Below are positions 47,328 to 57,035 of a DNA stretch of 64,000 bases, piece after piece. The stretch's first letter is position 1. Each line of letters opens with the position of its first letter. Both the position numbers and the translations under genes were made by a program. Below the pieces are notes generated by a model. That model was not told where the DNA came from. It did not search any database and worked only from the letters and a program-made list of their open reading frames with translations. This stretch comes from an uncultured Kangiella sp. (GTDB lineage: Bacteria; Pseudomonadota; Gammaproteobacteria; Enterobacterales; Kangiellaceae): positions 550,090-614,089 of the forward strand of contig CANMKR010000001.1 in the NCBI GenBank assembly GCA_947498625.1. The letters run 5' to 3'.

Positions 47328-49430
47328 TTGGACACTTTTATATCTAAACCTAAATCAACACTTTTTATTTGCGGTTTACTCTCAGTTTACTTAACTGGCA
47401 GCAATGTTCTTGCTCAATCTGCCGCTCAAGATGATGAGGCTCAATCTAACTCGGTTGAAAAAGCAGAGAAGCAAGACGATGAAACCAATGTCATCATCGT
47501 AACTGTAGAAAGAAGTCCATCGGAAAAATCATCGCAAGCGGTTTCAATAAATCATTTAACCGATCTTGAATTGGAACTACTGGATGCTTTGCACCCAGCA
47601 GATTTATTGAATCGTTTACCCAGTGTTTTTATTCAACAGGGTTCTGGGCAAGAACATCTAACTGCTTTGCGCTCACCAGTGCTTACGGGTGGAGCTGGAG
47701 CAGGCTCTTTTTTATATCTGCAAGATGGAGTTCCATTACGTAGTGCTGGTTTTGCGAATGTGAATGGTTTATTTGATGCGCAGCTAGGTTTGGCTCGTCA
47801 AATTGAAGTGGTGCGCGGTCCAGGTGATGTTACTTATGGCTCTAATGCCATTCACGGTATTTTTAATGTACTTTCTAAGGATCCTTTAAAGATTAACGAT
47901 AACTTAGTTAACTTGTCTTTGTCAGAATTTGATCGCTACGATTTTTCTTGGCAAGGTGGCAAAGCCGAAACCAATAGTGGTGTTATTGGCGGTCTTCAAG
48001 TGTTTAAAGATGGAGGTTACCGCGATGACTCTGGAGTTGATCAAGTCAAAGGGCAGTTTGGCTATGGGTATTCTACGGCTGAATTTGATATGCGACTCCG
48101 TTTGTCTCTACATCATCTGGAGCAAGAAACTGCTGGTTTTGTAGTTGGTGCTAACGCCTATCAAGATGAGGAGCTTCGTCGCACAAACCCTAACCCTGAA
48201 GCCTTTCGTGATTTAGATCATGCATTACTAAGCGCAGAGTTTGACATTCATAATTGGGGCGCTTGGCAGGCCACCATTACGCCATATGCTCGTTGGACTG
48301 AAATGAATTTTTTAATGCACTTTTTACCTTCAAAAGCATTAGAAGAAAATAATCATTCATCAATAGGTTTTTTGAGCCAATTTCGAAGAAGTTTTAATGA
48401 ACGTTTAGAACTTCTAGTAGGTCTTGATTGGGAATATTCCGAAGGTGGCTTAACAGAAACGCAATCAATTCCTGATGTGTTTAGTTTTACCCAAGGTTTA
48501 CATTATGACTACCGAGTAACTTCGAACGAAGTGGCTCCGTTCGCGCGTTTGCGCTGGCAACCTGCTAAAGATTGGCAGCTGCAAGCAGGAATTCGGATAA
48601 ATCATAGCCGGTACCGATATGACAACAAAACCGATTCGGATATTGTTGGACGTTTTTTACGACCGGCAGATCGAGATGATGACTTCACTGCCGTAACCAG
48701 TAAGCTCGCCGCATCTTATCAAGCGACGAAAGATGATTTTCTGTTTGCTTCTTTAGCGCGAGGTGCTAGACCGCCACAAACTACAGATTTATACCGATTA
48801 CAGAGAAACCAAAGCGTGGGCGAAGTAGATGCAGAAACTTTGGATAGTCTTGAGATTGGTTGGCGCCATATTGAAAGTAACTATCAGTTTGAAGTTACTG
48901 CTTACACTATGCACAAGAGGAATTTTTTCTTCCGTGATGCGGATGGTTTTAACCTCACAAATGGTAAAACTTCTCATCGAGGAATAGAAGTAGCCGCAGC
49001 AATGGATATAGGTGATGGGCTGAATTGGCAAGCCTCTGTCAGTTATGGGCGACATAAGTACGACTTTAATCGAGATGTTATGCGTGATAGTGAAGTTATT
49101 ATGGCTGGCAATGATATTGATACTGCTCCACGCTGGCTGGCCAATAGCCGATTATTGTGGGATATCAGCTCAAATTGGGAAGCTGAACTGGAACAAGTTT
49201 ATGTAGATGACTATTTCACTGATGCAGCTAATAGTAACTTTTATAAAGGACACGCAATATCTAATCTGAGAATAAACTGGGAACCAAAACCGCAAACCAG
49301 ATTCTTTTTAAGCATCAGAAACATCACCGACAAACGTTATGCTACACGTGCTGACTTTGCCTTTGGGAATGAACGGTATTTCCCAGGAGAAGAGCGTAAT
49401 GTGATGGTTGGTGTAAAATATAAATACTAA
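47328..49430 (+). CDS. TonB-dependent outer membrane receptor
   Basis: A 700-residue TonB-dependent transporter with TTG as probable start (CAGG about 10 nt upstream; the first ATG in frame is much further in). After the signal peptide (ends NVLAQ) and an acidic Q/D/E stretch comes the plug: LHPADLLNRLPSVFIQQGSG, FLYLQDGVPLRSAGFANVNGL, IEVVRGPGDVTYGSNAIHGIFNVLSKDP. The 22-strand barrel ends in an aromatic-type strand (GVKYKY). The plug resembles the BtuB/colicin-receptor group, but the substrate cannot be named. No Fur box was seen upstream, and no partner transporter is adjacent. Confidence 0.9.
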   Translation: MDTFISKPKSTLFICGLLSVYLTGSNVLAQSAAQDDEAQSNSVEKAEKQDDETNVIIVTVERSPSEKSSQAVSINHLTDLELELLDALHPADLLNRLPSVFIQQGSGQEHLTALRSPVLTGGAGAGSFLYLQDGVPLRSAGFANVNGLFDAQLGLARQIEVVRGPGDVTYGSNAIHGIFNVLSKDPLKINDNLVNLSLSEFDRYDFSWQGGKAETNSGVIGGLQVFKDGGYRDDSGVDQVKGQFGYGYSTAEFDMRLRLSLHHLEQETAGFVVGANAYQDEELRRTNPNPEAFRDLDHALLSAEFDIHNWGAWQATITPYARWTEMNFLMHFLPSKALEENNHSSIGFLSQFRRSFNERLELLVGLDWEYSEGGLTETQSIPDVFSFTQGLHYDYRVTSNEVAPFARLRWQPAKDWQLQAGIRINHSRYRYDNKTDSDIVGRFLRPADRDDDFTAVTSKLAASYQATKDDFLFASLARGARPPQTTDLYRLQRNQSVGEVDAETLDSLEIGWRHIESNYQFEVTAYTMHKRNFFFRDADGFNLTNGKTSHRGIEVAAAMDIGDGLNWQASVSYGRHKYDFNRDVMRDSEVIMAGNDIDTAPRWLANSRLLWDISSNWEAELEQVYVDDYFTDAANSNFYKGHAISNLRINWEPKPQTRFFLSIRNITDKRYATRADFAFGNERYFPGEERNVMVGVKYKY

Positions 49431-49682
49431 ACGCTTTTCATAAAAACACTCAAACTAGCAAGTCAGATATGCTTTTATCCTAAGTCACTTCTGCATTCAA
49501 AAGCGGTTAAAAAATTAACAAATGTTATTAACATCTCATAAAATGTAAAAAACCTACAAACCTTCCTTTTTAGCATTGTATTATTTTTTCTATAAATTAA
49601 GATAAGTCGAATCTAGTCAGACCAGCCACTGATTAGTATTGAAAACATCCAGCTAAATCATAATTAAAAATAGGGGAAAGTT

Positions 49683-50045
49683 ATGAAAAAACAATTGATG
49701 TTGATTTTGGCCGCGTTGGTAGTTTCCTTTTCTCACAATGCTATGGCAGCTTTCGACAAAGCTATGCAAGCTTATGATTCTGGTAAGTTTGAGCAGTCGT
49801 ATAAAATGTTTTTAGTATTAGCTGAGCAAGGCAATGAAGATGCCCAGTTTAATTTGGGCTTGATGTATCTTGATGGGTTAGGAGTACAAAAAGATTTAAT
49901 CAAAGCATATGCTTGGATTAAATTATCCGATGAGCGAAATTCGTATGAAACTGATTTGCTATCAGATATTAAAAAAGATATTGGCGATGCTGATGCAGCA
50001 AGTGTCGATAAATATTATCAAGAATTAAAAAGAAAGCTTCCTTAA
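49683..50045 (+). CDS. Exported Sel1-repeat protein
   Basis: A 120-residue exported protein: signal peptide MKKQLMLILAALVVSFSHNAMA-A, then one Sel1-like repeat (AEQGNEDAQFNLGLMYLDGLGVQKDLIKAYAWIKLSDE) preceded by a TPR-like helix (AMQAYDSGKFEQSYKMFLV). Such proteins mediate protein contacts in the periplasm, and the client is unknown. A strong AGGGGAAAG ribosome site precedes the ATG. It is monocistronic, ended by the terminator at 50062. Confidence 0.85.
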   Translation: MKKQLMLILAALVVSFSHNAMAAFDKAMQAYDSGKFEQSYKMFLVLAEQGNEDAQFNLGLMYLDGLGVQKDLIKAYAWIKLSDERNSYETDLLSDIKKDIGDADAASVDKYYQELKRKLP

Positions 50046-50061
50046 TATTTTTTATTTCTAG

Positions 50062-50085
50062 GCCCGCTATCTGCGGGCTTTTAGT
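50062..50085 (+). terminator. Terminator after the Sel1-repeat gene
   Basis: GCCCGC, loop TATCT, GCGGGC (50062-50078) then TTTTAGTTTT. Short but GC-rich stem 17 nt after the stop. Confidence 0.8.
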
Positions 50086-50214
50086 TTTAGGTTTCTGGCC
50101 AACCTCAAACACAAGCCTTAAGAATCATAAAATTTCTATTCAACTGCAAAGATAACAAGTCATTATTTTCGGATTGGGTTAGAATAGCGGCATCAATCTT
50201 ACCAGTTAATTGTT

Positions 50215-52128
50215 ATGGCATTAGTAACCTTAAACCAAGTAGAAGTCAGTTATGGCGGTCCTGCCTTATTGGATAAAGTCGATTTCAGTATTGAGGCTGG
50301 TGAGCGCGTTTGTTTGATTGGCAGAAATGGCGTTGGCAAATCCACCCTGTTAAAAGTTATTAATGGGGAAATTATTCCTGATGATGGCAAGTTACGCTTC
50401 TTGCAAGGGGTAAAGGTCGCCAAGTTGACTCAAGAAGTTCCTCATGGCACAGATGGTAGTGTCTTTGAAGTGGTTGCATCAGGTTTAGGTGAGGCGGGTC
50501 GTTTATTGCAAGAATTCCATCACTTATCTCAGCAAACGGATACTGAATCATATGAAAAAATGGCTGAGGTACAGCAGCAAATTGAAGAGATGGAAGCTTG
50601 GGGGCTGGATCAAAAAGTAGAAACAGTCATCAAGCGTTTAAGTCTTGATGGCGATAAGGCATTTAAAGAATTGTCAGGCGGTATGAAGCGAAGGGTGTTA
50701 TTGGCCCAAGCTTTGGTTGAGCAACCGGATATCTTGTTATTGGATGAGCCTACGAATCATTTGGATATTGAATCAATAGAATGGCTGGAAGGTTTTTTGA
50801 AATCCTATGAAGGTAGTATTTTATTTATTACTCACGATAGACGCTTCCTTAAAAATTTGGCAACTCGAATTATAGAAATTGATCGAGGAGAATTAACTTC
50901 TTGGCCTGGTGATTATGAGAAATATTTACGCCATAAAGCAGAAAGTTTAGCTGCAGAAGAAAAGTCCAATGCTGAGTTTGATAAAAAACTAGCACAAGAA
51001 GAGGTTTGGATCAGGCAAGGCATCAAAGCACGGCGTACTCGTAATGAAGGTCGAGTACGACGATTAGAAGCTGCCCGTCGAGAGAGAGCTGAGCGCCGTA
51101 ATTTGATTGGTAACGTCAATATGAAAGTTCAGCAAAGTGAAGCTTCAGGTAAAAAAGTGATCGAAGCTCGCGATATTCATATGGCTTATGAAGGACGAGT
51201 TTTAATTGAAGATTTCTCTACAATTATTATGCGTGGCGATCGAATAGGAATTATTGGGCCGAATGGAACTGGCAAAACGACTCTAATCAATATTTTATTA
51301 GGAAAACTTCAACCTGATGGTGGTGAAGTTGATTTGGGTACCAAGTTAGAAGTAGCTTATTTCGATCAGCATCGGGCACAGTTGAATGAAAAATTGTCCG
51401 CGCAAGATAATGTTTCGGACGGCAAAGATATGATGACGATTAATGGTAAAGACCGTCATGTTATCAGCTATATGCAAGACTTTTTATTTACACCAGAGCG
51501 AGCAAGAGCACCTATAACCGCTTTATCTGGTGGTGAGCGTAATCGCTTATTGTTAGCAAAACTGCTAGCCAAGCCATCTAACTTTTTAATTCTGGATGAG
51601 CCTACTAATGATCTGGATGTAGAGACATTAGAGCTTGTTGAGGAGATGCTTGACTCCTACCCTGGGACCATTTTAGTGGTATCGCACGATAGGGATTTCC
51701 TTAATAACGTAGTTACCAGTAGTATTGTTTTTGAGGGTAGTGGTAAAGTTCAAGAATATGTTGGTGGTTATGATGACTGGTTAAGACAAAAAGCTTCCAT
51801 CGAGCAAGAAAATAAAAAAGCTGCTAAAACTAATCAGCAAGAAAGTAATGCTAAAGATTCAGGCATCAAGCAAGACAATAAAAAAGTAAAGGCGGCAGCT
51901 AAAAAGCTGAGTTATAAAGACCAAAGAGAACTTGATGAATTGCCTGAAACCATCGCTGAATTAGAGGCGAAAATTGAAGAGATTCAACAACGTATGGCTG
52001 AACCAGATTTTTACCAACAAGCTAAAGAACATATTACCCAAGCGAATGAAGAAATGGTCGCTTTAGAGCAGTCTTTAGAAGAAGTCTTTGAGCGTTGGGA
52101 ACACCTGGAAGCATTAAAAACGGCTTAG
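50215..52128 (+). CDS. uup: ABC-F ATPase Uup
   Basis: A 637-residue soluble protein with two ABC ATPase domains and no membrane part. Domain 1 has GRNGVGKST, LSGGMKRRVLLAQAL and LLLDEPTNHLD; domain 2 has GPNGTGKTT, LSGGERNRLLLAKLL and LILDEPTNDLD. The inter-domain linker is charged (about 230-300), and the C-terminus (540-637) is a coiled coil. This architecture is Uup, an ABC-F factor implicated in ribosome function and in suppressing precise transposon excision. It is followed 15 nt later by smr. Confidence 0.95.
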   Translation: MALVTLNQVEVSYGGPALLDKVDFSIEAGERVCLIGRNGVGKSTLLKVINGEIIPDDGKLRFLQGVKVAKLTQEVPHGTDGSVFEVVASGLGEAGRLLQEFHHLSQQTDTESYEKMAEVQQQIEEMEAWGLDQKVETVIKRLSLDGDKAFKELSGGMKRRVLLAQALVEQPDILLLDEPTNHLDIESIEWLEGFLKSYEGSILFITHDRRFLKNLATRIIEIDRGELTSWPGDYEKYLRHKAESLAAEEKSNAEFDKKLAQEEVWIRQGIKARRTRNEGRVRRLEAARRERAERRNLIGNVNMKVQQSEASGKKVIEARDIHMAYEGRVLIEDFSTIIMRGDRIGIIGPNGTGKTTLINILLGKLQPDGGEVDLGTKLEVAYFDQHRAQLNEKLSAQDNVSDGKDMMTINGKDRHVISYMQDFLFTPERARAPITALSGGERNRLLLAKLLAKPSNFLILDEPTNDLDVETLELVEEMLDSYPGTILVVSHDRDFLNNVVTSSIVFEGSGKVQEYVGGYDDWLRQKASIEQENKKAAKTNQQESNAKDSGIKQDNKKVKAAAKKLSYKDQRELDELPETIAELEAKIEEIQQRMAEPDFYQQAKEHITQANEEMVALEQSLEEVFERWEHLEALKTA

Positions 52129-52143
52129 ATTGGAAGTTTGAAT

Positions 52144-52722
52144 ATGATAGATGATTTTGAGTTATTTAAAAAAGAGCTGAAAGGCGTAAAAAAAATCGAA
52201 AACGATCGTGTCGATCTGACTCAAAAAAATGATGAACTAACTCTGGCACAAAAAGCTCGACAAGAAGCTGCTATTGGTCGTAAGCCTAGTAGCGATCCTA
52301 ATCCGTTAACGACCGGCTTTGTTGAAATGGTAAAGCCGGATGATTGGCTTGAGTTTAAAAAAGATGGCGTACAAGAATTTGTGTATAAGAATATGCGATT
52401 AGGCAAATATCCGATAGAAGCTTCCATCGATTTACATCGACGCACGGTAAAAGAAGCTCGAGAGGACGTTTTTTACTTTATTCAAAATTGTAAAAAGAAA
52501 GACAAGCGCTTGTTATTGATTACTCATGGCAAAGGTGAAAGAAGTGAGCCTCAGGCGGTAATCAAAAGCCATGTTAATCATTGGTTACAAGAAGTTACAG
52601 ATGTTATCGCTTTTCATAGTGCACAACCTAGGCATGGTGGGTTAGGATCAGTGTATGTTATGCTCAAAAAGAGCGAGTGGGCGAAACAAGAAAATCGTGA
52701 GCGTTATAACCGAAAATATTAA
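52144..52722 (+). CDS. Smr domain protein (SmrA/YdaL-like)
   Basis: A 192-residue protein with an N-terminal basic/polar region and a C-terminal Smr domain (about 95-185): the SIDLHRRTVKEAREDV signature, LLLITHGKGERSEPQAVIKSHVNHWL, and FHSAQPRHGGLGSVYVML. Smr domains act as DNA or RNA nicking endonucleases; this standalone type is called SmrA or SmrB. I start at the ATG at 52144 with GGAAG 7 nt upstream rather than the TTG at 52138. It follows uup closely. Confidence 0.88.
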   Translation: MIDDFELFKKELKGVKKIENDRVDLTQKNDELTLAQKARQEAAIGRKPSSDPNPLTTGFVEMVKPDDWLEFKKDGVQEFVYKNMRLGKYPIEASIDLHRRTVKEAREDVFYFIQNCKKKDKRLLLITHGKGERSEPQAVIKSHVNHWLQEVTDVIAFHSAQPRHGGLGSVYVMLKKSEWAKQENRERYNRKY

Positions 52723-52787
52723 GCCTATTTTTGCGCTTTTAAAGGTTTGAACCATAAACATAAAAATATTTAAAAGGTAGTCAATCG

Positions 52788-53234
52788 ATGACAAATGAAG
52801 ATAAAAAAGATATCTGGGTTAAAACTCGAGAATTACTTTTATTTCAATTAAAACTTTTTGCTGATGCTGCTAGAGATTTGTTATTAAGTCCAGTTGCTAT
52901 TGTTTGTTATATCCTTGACCTAAGCCATGATGGCCCCAAAAAAGATTCGCATTTTGAAAAGCTAATGGCCTTTGGTCGCCGTACCGATCACCATATCAAT
53001 TTATTTAAGCACAGCCGCTCTTACAAGAAAGGTATGATGACGGTAGATGATGCTGCTAAAGTGGTGGAAGATACTTTGGTTAATGAACTAAAGACAGGTC
53101 AGTTAACTGAAAAAGGAATTAATGCTGTTAAGGAAGCTTTAAAGAATCGTTTTAATTCCGAAACTTCAAAAGATGACAGTGAGCAGCCGAGCTCTACTGA
53201 TAGTAATATTAATCCAAATCAGGATAAAAAATAG
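52788..53234 (+). CDS. Conserved hypothetical protein
   Basis: I do not recognise this 148-residue protein. It has a moderately hydrophobic helix (about residues 14-45, RELLLFQLKLFADAARDLLLSPVAIVCYILDL) that could associate with the membrane, then HFEKLMAFGRRTDHHINLFKHS and an amphipathic helix-rich middle (AAKVVEDTLVNELKTGQLTEKGINAVKEAL) and a disordered polar tail. AAAAGGTAG precedes the start. The tail overlaps the convergent greB by 26 nt, the largest tail-to-tail overlap in the window. Confidence 0.7.
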   Translation: MTNEDKKDIWVKTRELLLFQLKLFADAARDLLLSPVAIVCYILDLSHDGPKKDSHFEKLMAFGRRTDHHINLFKHSRSYKKGMMTVDDAAKVVEDTLVNELKTGQLTEKGINAVKEALKNRFNSETSKDDSEQPSSTDSNINPNQDKK

Positions 53235-53691
53235 CGGTTATCCAATAGTCTTTATGCCCACCTGGTAGTTCTACTCTCACTTCATCATCCAGTTGTTTTT
53301 TGAGTAGAGCTCGAGCCATCGGGGAGTCAACACTGATGTAATGACTGGCTTGATCAAACTCATCAGAGCCAACAATTCGATACATGACTTCCGCACCAGA
53401 TTCATCTTCAAGCGTAACTTCCGCACCAAAAAAAACCGTGTCTTGGTCTTGTGGTTTGTGTTCTATCACCTGGAACTCTTCACAGCGCTTTTGTAAATAG
53501 CGTAAGCGTCTATCAATTTCTCGAAGTTGTTTTTTGCGATAAATGTATTCAGCATTTTCACTGCGATCACCTTCAGCAGCGGCAGCACCTAAGGCCTTGG
53601 TGACTTCAGGTCTTAAGATACGAACGATATGAGCTAATTCATTGCGCAAGGTGGTAGCGCCTGCCAAAGTGATCAGGTTAGAGCGTTTCAT
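53209..53691 (-). CDS. greB: Transcription elongation factor GreB
   Basis: GreB enters the RNA polymerase secondary channel and promotes cleavage of backtracked RNA. The 160-residue protein has the N-terminal coiled coil (LAHIVRILRPEVTKALGAAAAEGDRSENAEYIYRKKQLREIDRR) with the catalytic acidic tip (AEGDRSENAEY) and the FKBP-like C-terminal half (DTVFFGAEVTLEDESG, SPMARALLKKQLDDEV). The basic patch RKKQLREIDRRLRYLQKR favours GreB over GreA. Confidence 0.96.
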   Translation of the reverse strand: MKRSNLITLAGATTLRNELAHIVRILRPEVTKALGAAAAEGDRSENAEYIYRKKQLREIDRRLRYLQKRCEEFQVIEHKPQDQDTVFFGAEVTLEDESGAEVMYRIVGSDEFDQASHYISVDSPMARALLKKQLDDEVRVELPGGHKDYWITAIFYPDLD

Positions 53692-53704
53692 AGAGTTATA
53701 TTAA

Positions 53705-53908
53705 TTATTGAGGGTCGTCTTTTTTCTTTTTATCGATATCTTCAAGTTGCTTTTCAAGATTATCGAGTCTTTTATTCATTTCATCTTCCACCTGCTTAGC
53801 CTTTTGCAATTGTTGCTTTTTATAATCAGACAAAAGCTTATCGCTCTCCTTTGGCTCATTAGAGCAGGCGGTGAGAGTAAACAGTATGATAGTTAGTAAA
53901 TATTTCAT
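53705..53908 (-). CDS. Small coiled-coil lipoprotein
   Basis: A 67-residue protein starting at 53908 with GGAGG 7 nt upstream; an ATG four codons earlier lies ahead of that site. The leader MKYLLTIILFTLTAC has a lipobox with C15, followed by Ser. The rest is one charged heptad-like helix (KQQLQKAKQVEDEMNKRLDNLEKQLEDIDKKKKD). It resembles small Lpp-like or other envelope lipoproteins only in general shape. It lies 13 nt upstream of greB on the same strand and may be co-transcribed with it. Confidence 0.75.
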   Translation of the reverse strand: MKYLLTIILFTLTACSNEPKESDKLLSDYKKQQLQKAKQVEDEMNKRLDNLEKQLEDIDKKKKDDPQ

Positions 53909-54076
53909 TATTGCCTCCATTTCAGTAGCAATTATAGAGGTTTTATCTGTATTTAGCAGTAAGCAGATCCTAGATATATCAAAAGATAGATTTTATGGTT
54001 AAAGCTCTGCTTAAACTGATTGAAAGATAGTCTAATAGTTGGTCAATCCGAAAAATATCAGGTGCACAATGAAAAT

Positions 54077-54110
54077 CTTATTGATAATCATTATCATTTA
54101 GATCTATAAT
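54077..54110 (+). promoter_or_regulatory. Fur box within a sigma-70 promoter
   Basis: GATAATCATTATC at 54083-54095 is a perfect match to the last 13 bases of the 19-bp Fur consensus, lying within a larger partial match that starts at 54077. It sits between a -35 TTGATA (54081-54086) and -10 TATAAT (54105-54110), with an 18-nt spacer. Fur bound here would block RNA polymerase, so the downstream receptor should be repressed by iron. Confidence 0.85.
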
Positions 54111-54151
54111 GCACTCGTTTTCAATAACTAACCAAATTTTCGAGTGAGAAG

Positions 54152-56377
54152 ATGACTATCAAGGCTCCATTATCTGTAATTACTACAGCGGTAATATCGA
54201 TATTATCGACACAGACTGCTTTTGCTGAAGAAACCACCAATGACGACCAAAACTCAAATGTTATAAAGATTATTGGTAGTAAAAGTGCCGCTAAAGATAT
54301 TCCTGGTTCGGCTCATGTTGTAACCGAGGCTGATTTACAAGAAATGAAATACACCGATGCTACACGTGCTTTACAACGTGTACCGGGTGTTTATATTCAA
54401 CAAGAAGATGGCTTGGGCTTAAGACCTAATATTGGTATTCGAGGTTCAGGTACTGAGCGTTCAGGACGAGTAACACTAATGGAAGATGGTGTTTTAATTG
54501 CACCAGCACCTTATGCTGCATCTTCAGCCTATTATTTCCCTACTTTTGATCGTATGACTGGTATCGAAGTATTAAAAGGGCCTGCGGCAATTAAATACGG
54601 TCCCTTTACTACTGGTGGTGCTATTAACTTTATTTCTCGTCAAATTCCTGAAGATGCTCAAGGTCAATTGAATTTAGAGTTGGGACAAGATGGTCAGCAA
54701 AGAGTCGCTGGTTTCTATGGACAAAGTATGGATAACTTTGGTTTCTTAATTGAAGCTAATCAGCATCAGTACGATGGCTTTAAACAAATAGATCGCTCTG
54801 GTGGTGATACTGGTTTTGATAAGGACGATTATTTAGTAAAACTGCGTTTTAATAGTGATGCGGATGCGGCTATTTATCAGCAGTTTGATTTGAAAATTCA
54901 ACATTCAACGGAAGATTCTGATCAAACCTATTTAGGTTTAACAGAAGTAGATTATGCTGCTAATCCTTATCGTCAATATGGGTTATCTGAGTTGGATAAC
55001 TTTGAAGGTGAACACGATCAAATTATGGCAACTTACAGCATCGATTTCTCAGATGAGTTTGGTGCTGACTTAACTCTTTATCGCAATGAAACTTTCCGTA
55101 ATTGGTTCAAGACTGAAGGTATTCATATCGGCGGTAGTGCTACAGGTTCTCGTTCGAGTTGGGCAAGTGTTGTAAATTCTATCAATACTGGAGGCACTAA
55201 TGCAGCCTATTTACAGTCGATATTAGATGGTGCTGATACCAATGCTACCGATCAAATCGAAATTCGCTCTAACAGACGCGAATATATCAGTGAAGGTGTC
55301 CAGTTAAACTTCGAATGGAGTTTCACTACTGGGTCCGCGGAGCATAATTTGCAGTTTGGTATTCGTAGTCATGAAGACGAAGAAGACCGCTTGCAAAGAA
55401 ATAGTTTTTATATTCAACAAGGTGGTGCTTTAGCGTTGGATGATATTGGTATATTAGGTAATGCAGGTAATCGTTTGCAAACTGCTGAAGCTACTTCTAT
55501 CTATGTGATGGATACCATCGAGTTAGGCAACTGGATTTTAACACCTGGCTTGCGTCATGAAGATATCGATTTATCGCGTACTCGTTGGAACCGTTCTGGG
55601 CCTGGTCGTACAAACGCTGATTTCCGCGATAGTCGTGACAACTCTGTTTCAGAAGTATTACCAGGCTTTGGTGCGCTATATAAATTAAGTAATGATACTT
55701 CTTTATTGTTCGGTGTGAATAAAGGTTTCGCTCCTCCAGGTAATGATACTGGTGATCAGCCGGAAGAAAGCTGGAACTATGAAGCAGGTATACGCTTTGG
55801 TTTAGATAATTTGACGGGTGAGTTCATCGTATTTATTAATGACTATGATAACTTGCTAGGCGAGTGTTCTAATGCAAACAGTGGCTGTGATTCGAATAAT
55901 GACGGCGATAAAGAAAATGGCGGTAAAGCCAAAGTTCAAGGTTTTGAATTTACTTTAGGCGGTGACTTGGCAACAAATTGGCCAATGCGTTTTAGCTATA
56001 CTTATACGGATTCTGAATTTGAAAGTAGCTTTGACAGCGACGTTTGGGGACCAGTAGAAAATGGTGATTCGATCCCTTATATCCCTGAAAATATTGCTCA
56101 ACTTGCCATAGGTTACGATCAGCAAACTTGGAATCTTTTTGCGACAGCGGTTGCGGTATCCGGCGTTTGTACCAAAGCTGCTTGCGAGCAATTCCAGCAA
56201 ACAGACTCATTATTTATGGTTGATTTGTCAGGCGAATATCAACTGAATGAACAAACCAGTATCTACGCCGTCATTGATAATATTTTTGAAGAAGATGCAA
56301 TTGCTGCGCGTGAGCCTTATGGTGCTCGATCTGTAAAAGCCAGAACAGCAAAAATCGGTATTAGATTTAACTTCTAA
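54152..56377 (+). CDS. Fur-regulated TonB-dependent receptor (siderophore or ferric-citrate type)
   Basis: A 741-residue outer-membrane receptor. After the signal peptide (ends AFA-E) the plug begins near IKIIGSKSAAKDIPGSAHVV, followed by ALQRVPGVYIQQEDGLGLRPNIGIRGSGTERSGRV and IEVLKGPAAIKYGPFTTGGAINFISR, a plug style of the FecA/COG4772 group. The barrel ends KIGIRFNF, the typical terminal-Phe strand. The Fur box in its promoter supports iron uptake. The real substrate (ferric citrate, xenosiderophore) is not determined. No sigma/anti-sigma FecIR pair or ABC permease is adjacent. Confidence 0.9.
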   Translation: MTIKAPLSVITTAVISILSTQTAFAEETTNDDQNSNVIKIIGSKSAAKDIPGSAHVVTEADLQEMKYTDATRALQRVPGVYIQQEDGLGLRPNIGIRGSGTERSGRVTLMEDGVLIAPAPYAASSAYYFPTFDRMTGIEVLKGPAAIKYGPFTTGGAINFISRQIPEDAQGQLNLELGQDGQQRVAGFYGQSMDNFGFLIEANQHQYDGFKQIDRSGGDTGFDKDDYLVKLRFNSDADAAIYQQFDLKIQHSTEDSDQTYLGLTEVDYAANPYRQYGLSELDNFEGEHDQIMATYSIDFSDEFGADLTLYRNETFRNWFKTEGIHIGGSATGSRSSWASVVNSINTGGTNAAYLQSILDGADTNATDQIEIRSNRREYISEGVQLNFEWSFTTGSAEHNLQFGIRSHEDEEDRLQRNSFYIQQGGALALDDIGILGNAGNRLQTAEATSIYVMDTIELGNWILTPGLRHEDIDLSRTRWNRSGPGRTNADFRDSRDNSVSEVLPGFGALYKLSNDTSLLFGVNKGFAPPGNDTGDQPEESWNYEAGIRFGLDNLTGEFIVFINDYDNLLGECSNANSGCDSNNDGDKENGGKAKVQGFEFTLGGDLATNWPMRFSYTYTDSEFESSFDSDVWGPVENGDSIPYIPENIAQLAIGYDQQTWNLFATAVAVSGVCTKAACEQFQQTDSLFMVDLSGEYQLNEQTSIYAVIDNIFEEDAIAAREPYGARSVKARTAKIGIRFNF

Positions 56378-56397
56378 TTAAAAGTAATAGCAATATT

Positions 56398-56424
56398 AAA
56401 AGCCCACTTTTGTGGGCTTTTTTG
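56398..56424 (+). terminator. Terminator after the Fur-regulated receptor
   Basis: AGCCCAC, loop TTTT, GTGGGCT (56401-56418), followed by more Ts. Strong intrinsic terminator 24 nt after the stop. Confidence 0.9.
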
Positions 56425-56477
56425 TTTGTCTAAAAGTTTGGCTTGTAACTTTTAACTTGAGAAAAGATAATGAGCTC

Positions 56478-57035
56478 ATGAGCTTATCAAAAGCAACCGA
56501 CAGAAAATTAATTCACCAAAGGCGTATTCATCCTAGTGCTTATTTGCGAGAGGATAGTCTTTGGGATATTGAAGCGCGCTTAACGGATACTAAAGCTTAT
56601 CCATTCCCAACTTTGCAAAGAGGCTTGTTACCTGTAGGGGAGTGGGTGCATGATATCTGGTTGCGTCTCACTCTTGATGTGAATTTGGTGATTCAAAATG
56701 CAGAAGCTAGTTTGCAAGTAACTCCTTTCAATCGTTGTCCAACTATTCAGAATAATGTATCAAGGTTGATTGGTTTAAAAATCGAAAGTGGTTGGACGCA
56801 GAAAGCCAAGGAAAGGATTGGCGGTGTAGCGGGTTGCTCACATCTAATGGAGTTACTGCGGCCTATGGCAACTACTGCGATACAAGCAATTTACCCTTAT
56901 CTAACGTTCGATCAGGATGGTAAATTCCCAATGACTTCGGGACTAATTAATTCATGTTATGGCTTTGCTGAAGATGGTGAAGTGGTTGAAGTTTTAGCGC
57001 CAGAACAATTTGTAAAAAATAGAGAAACGAAATAA
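56478..57035 (+). CDS. DUF2889 family protein
   Basis: A 185-residue protein beginning MSLSKATDRKLIHQRRIHPSAYLREDSLWDIEARLTD, a segment known as DUF2889, with GEWVHDIWLRLTLD and GGVAGCSHLMELLRPMATTAIQA later. The family is found in diverse proteobacteria, often with aromatic- or lipid-catabolism genes, but no activity is known. The ATG at 56478 is preceded by GAG at a short distance; a further in-frame start at 56412 falls inside the upstream terminator. The stop overlaps the yqcC start as TAATG. Confidence 0.8.
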   Translation: MSLSKATDRKLIHQRRIHPSAYLREDSLWDIEARLTDTKAYPFPTLQRGLLPVGEWVHDIWLRLTLDVNLVIQNAEASLQVTPFNRCPTIQNNVSRLIGLKIESGWTQKAKERIGGVAGCSHLMELLRPMATTAIQAIYPYLTFDQDGKFPMTSGLINSCYGFAEDGEVVEVLAPEQFVKNRETK

